Assembly: GCA_903895195.1 (NCBI GenBank)
Contig: CAITSZ010000014.1
Location: forward strand, 1 to 42,626
Direction of reading: 5' to 3'
DNA from: an uncultured Chlorobiaceae bacterium
GTDB taxonomy: Bacteria > Bacteroidota > Chlorobiia > Chlorobiales > Chlorobiaceae
DNA: 42,626 nucleotides
Of the stretch, positions 42,218-42,626 are shown in pieces; position 1 is the first letter of the stretch; the number at the start of each line of letters is the position of its first letter. Under the pieces are notes generated by a model. The model had not been told where the DNA came from, searched no databases, and saw nothing but the letters and a program-made list of their open reading frames with translations. The position numbers and the translations under genes were made by a program.

Positions 42218-42535
42218 TTATGCTGTTTTGATCAGGCGACGCTTGCCGAAAACTGCCAGGCCAAACAAGCCTGTGCCAAGCAGCACTATGGTGCTTGGTT
42301 CGGGAACATTGCTGGTAACCAGGCCTTGGTAGACAGTACCATCGTTAAGTACAGCCGGAGAGATCCAAGTCGCACGAGATGCATAGCCGGAAGTATTAGC
42401 TGTATTTGCATTTGCAAGGTAACTGTTGTACAAAGATACTATGGTGGAGCCGGATCCGTAGTGAGTCTGATCTAACTTATACTGTTTTTGTAGTCGGAAA
42501 TTAAAAATGAGCCAATTTCGGAAATTAGCAATCAC
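42218..42535 (-). pseudogene. PEP-CTERM protein, probably 5'-truncated
   Basis: The ORF has 105 residues. The C-terminus is an exemplary PEP-CTERM sorting signal: VPEPSTIVLLGTGLFGLAVF, then GKRRLIKTA, which directs export and envelope anchoring by an exosortase. The N-terminus has no signal peptide. The first roughly 15 codons fall in a repeat (TCGGAAATT at 42494 and 42518, 24 bases apart) resembling an IS end, so the original 5' end has been replaced. The mature part has a Ser/Thr/Asn-rich sequence (SGSTIVSLYNSYLANANTANTSG). An exosortase is not in the window. Confidence 0.65.
42494..42526. repeat. 24-bp-spaced repeat at the right edge, possible IS end
   Basis: TCGGAAATT occurs at 42494-42502 and 42518-42526, exactly 24 bases apart, around GAGCCA. 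On the minus strand this reads GGCTCATTTTTAATTTCCGA. The period and the GG-xx-CA-x-TTT pattern agree with the 24-bp repeats at 70-137, though the sequences differ. It is a likely terminus of an IS21-like element lying beyond the window. Confidence 0.4.
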
Positions 42536-42626
42536 CCAGGCAGCGTCTTTAGACTACGTCATTTTGTAATGATTTCCTACCACGTTTTGAAGCGGTAGTT
42601 GTTTTTTTCTACGGTTGGCCCCTCCT

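Noticed and set aside
1-42626. CRISPR arrays, prophage genes or a replication origin
   Set aside because: No regularly spaced repeat-spacer array, no integrase or phage structural gene, and no DnaA-box cluster was seen.

Overview
The window looks like a chromosome segment of a green sulfur bacterium (Chlorobi), probably a gas-vacuolate Chlorobium/Pelodictyon-type species. This is inferred from a large gas-vesicle locus beside a carotenoid-type phytoene synthase, weak or absent Shine-Dalgarno sequences before most genes, and the general character of the housekeeping proteins. No marker here proves the species.

Layout. 1-1.7 kb: a 5'-truncated L,D-transpeptidase-like gene behind a 24-bp-periodic repeat resembling an IS21-type end, then an intact paralogue. 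1.8-3.4 kb: an RqcH/NFACT ribosome-quality-control gene on the minus strand. 3.8-4.0 kb: an orphan Nif11-like small protein. 4.2-17.3 kb: a gas-vesicle locus, all on the plus strand. It holds two identical gvpA genes behind a near-consensus sigma-54 promoter, two long helical proteins that are candidate GvpC-type coat proteins, gvpN, a small unknown, gvpJ, an Hsp20/GvpH protein, an ArsA/Get3-like ATPase, a CDC48-like double AAA+ ATPase, five GvpF/L paralogues (the first with a C-terminal J-domain), gvpG, a GvpO-like gene, a GvpM/S-type gvpA paralogue and gvpK. 17.4-26.3 kb: a minus-strand regulatory block with a 1492-residue multi-PAS/GAF histidine kinase, an NtrC-type sigma-54 activator and a hybrid histidine kinase.

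26.6-42 kb is mostly housekeeping: lysS, crtB, hflX, ybeY, sensor-like and lipoprotein genes, a CPXCG zinc-ribbon protein, a DUF4266/DUF3570 pair, tolB, rodA, rnpB (RNase P RNA), a C4 zinc-ribbon coiled-coil protein, tRNA-Leu(CAG), rpmG, lysA and metF. The right edge has a truncated PEP-CTERM protein gene next to another 24-bp-periodic repeat.

Working model. The sigma-54 promoter before gvpA and the NtrC-type activator with its kinase just beyond gvpK suggest one signal-controlled flotation island. Gas-vesicle shell assembly would be served by an unusually rich chaperone set: Hsp20, a J-domain fused to GvpF/L, ArsA-like and CDC48-like ATPases, and GvpN. The regulatory link is inference. The gene families and the promoter motif are read from the sequence.
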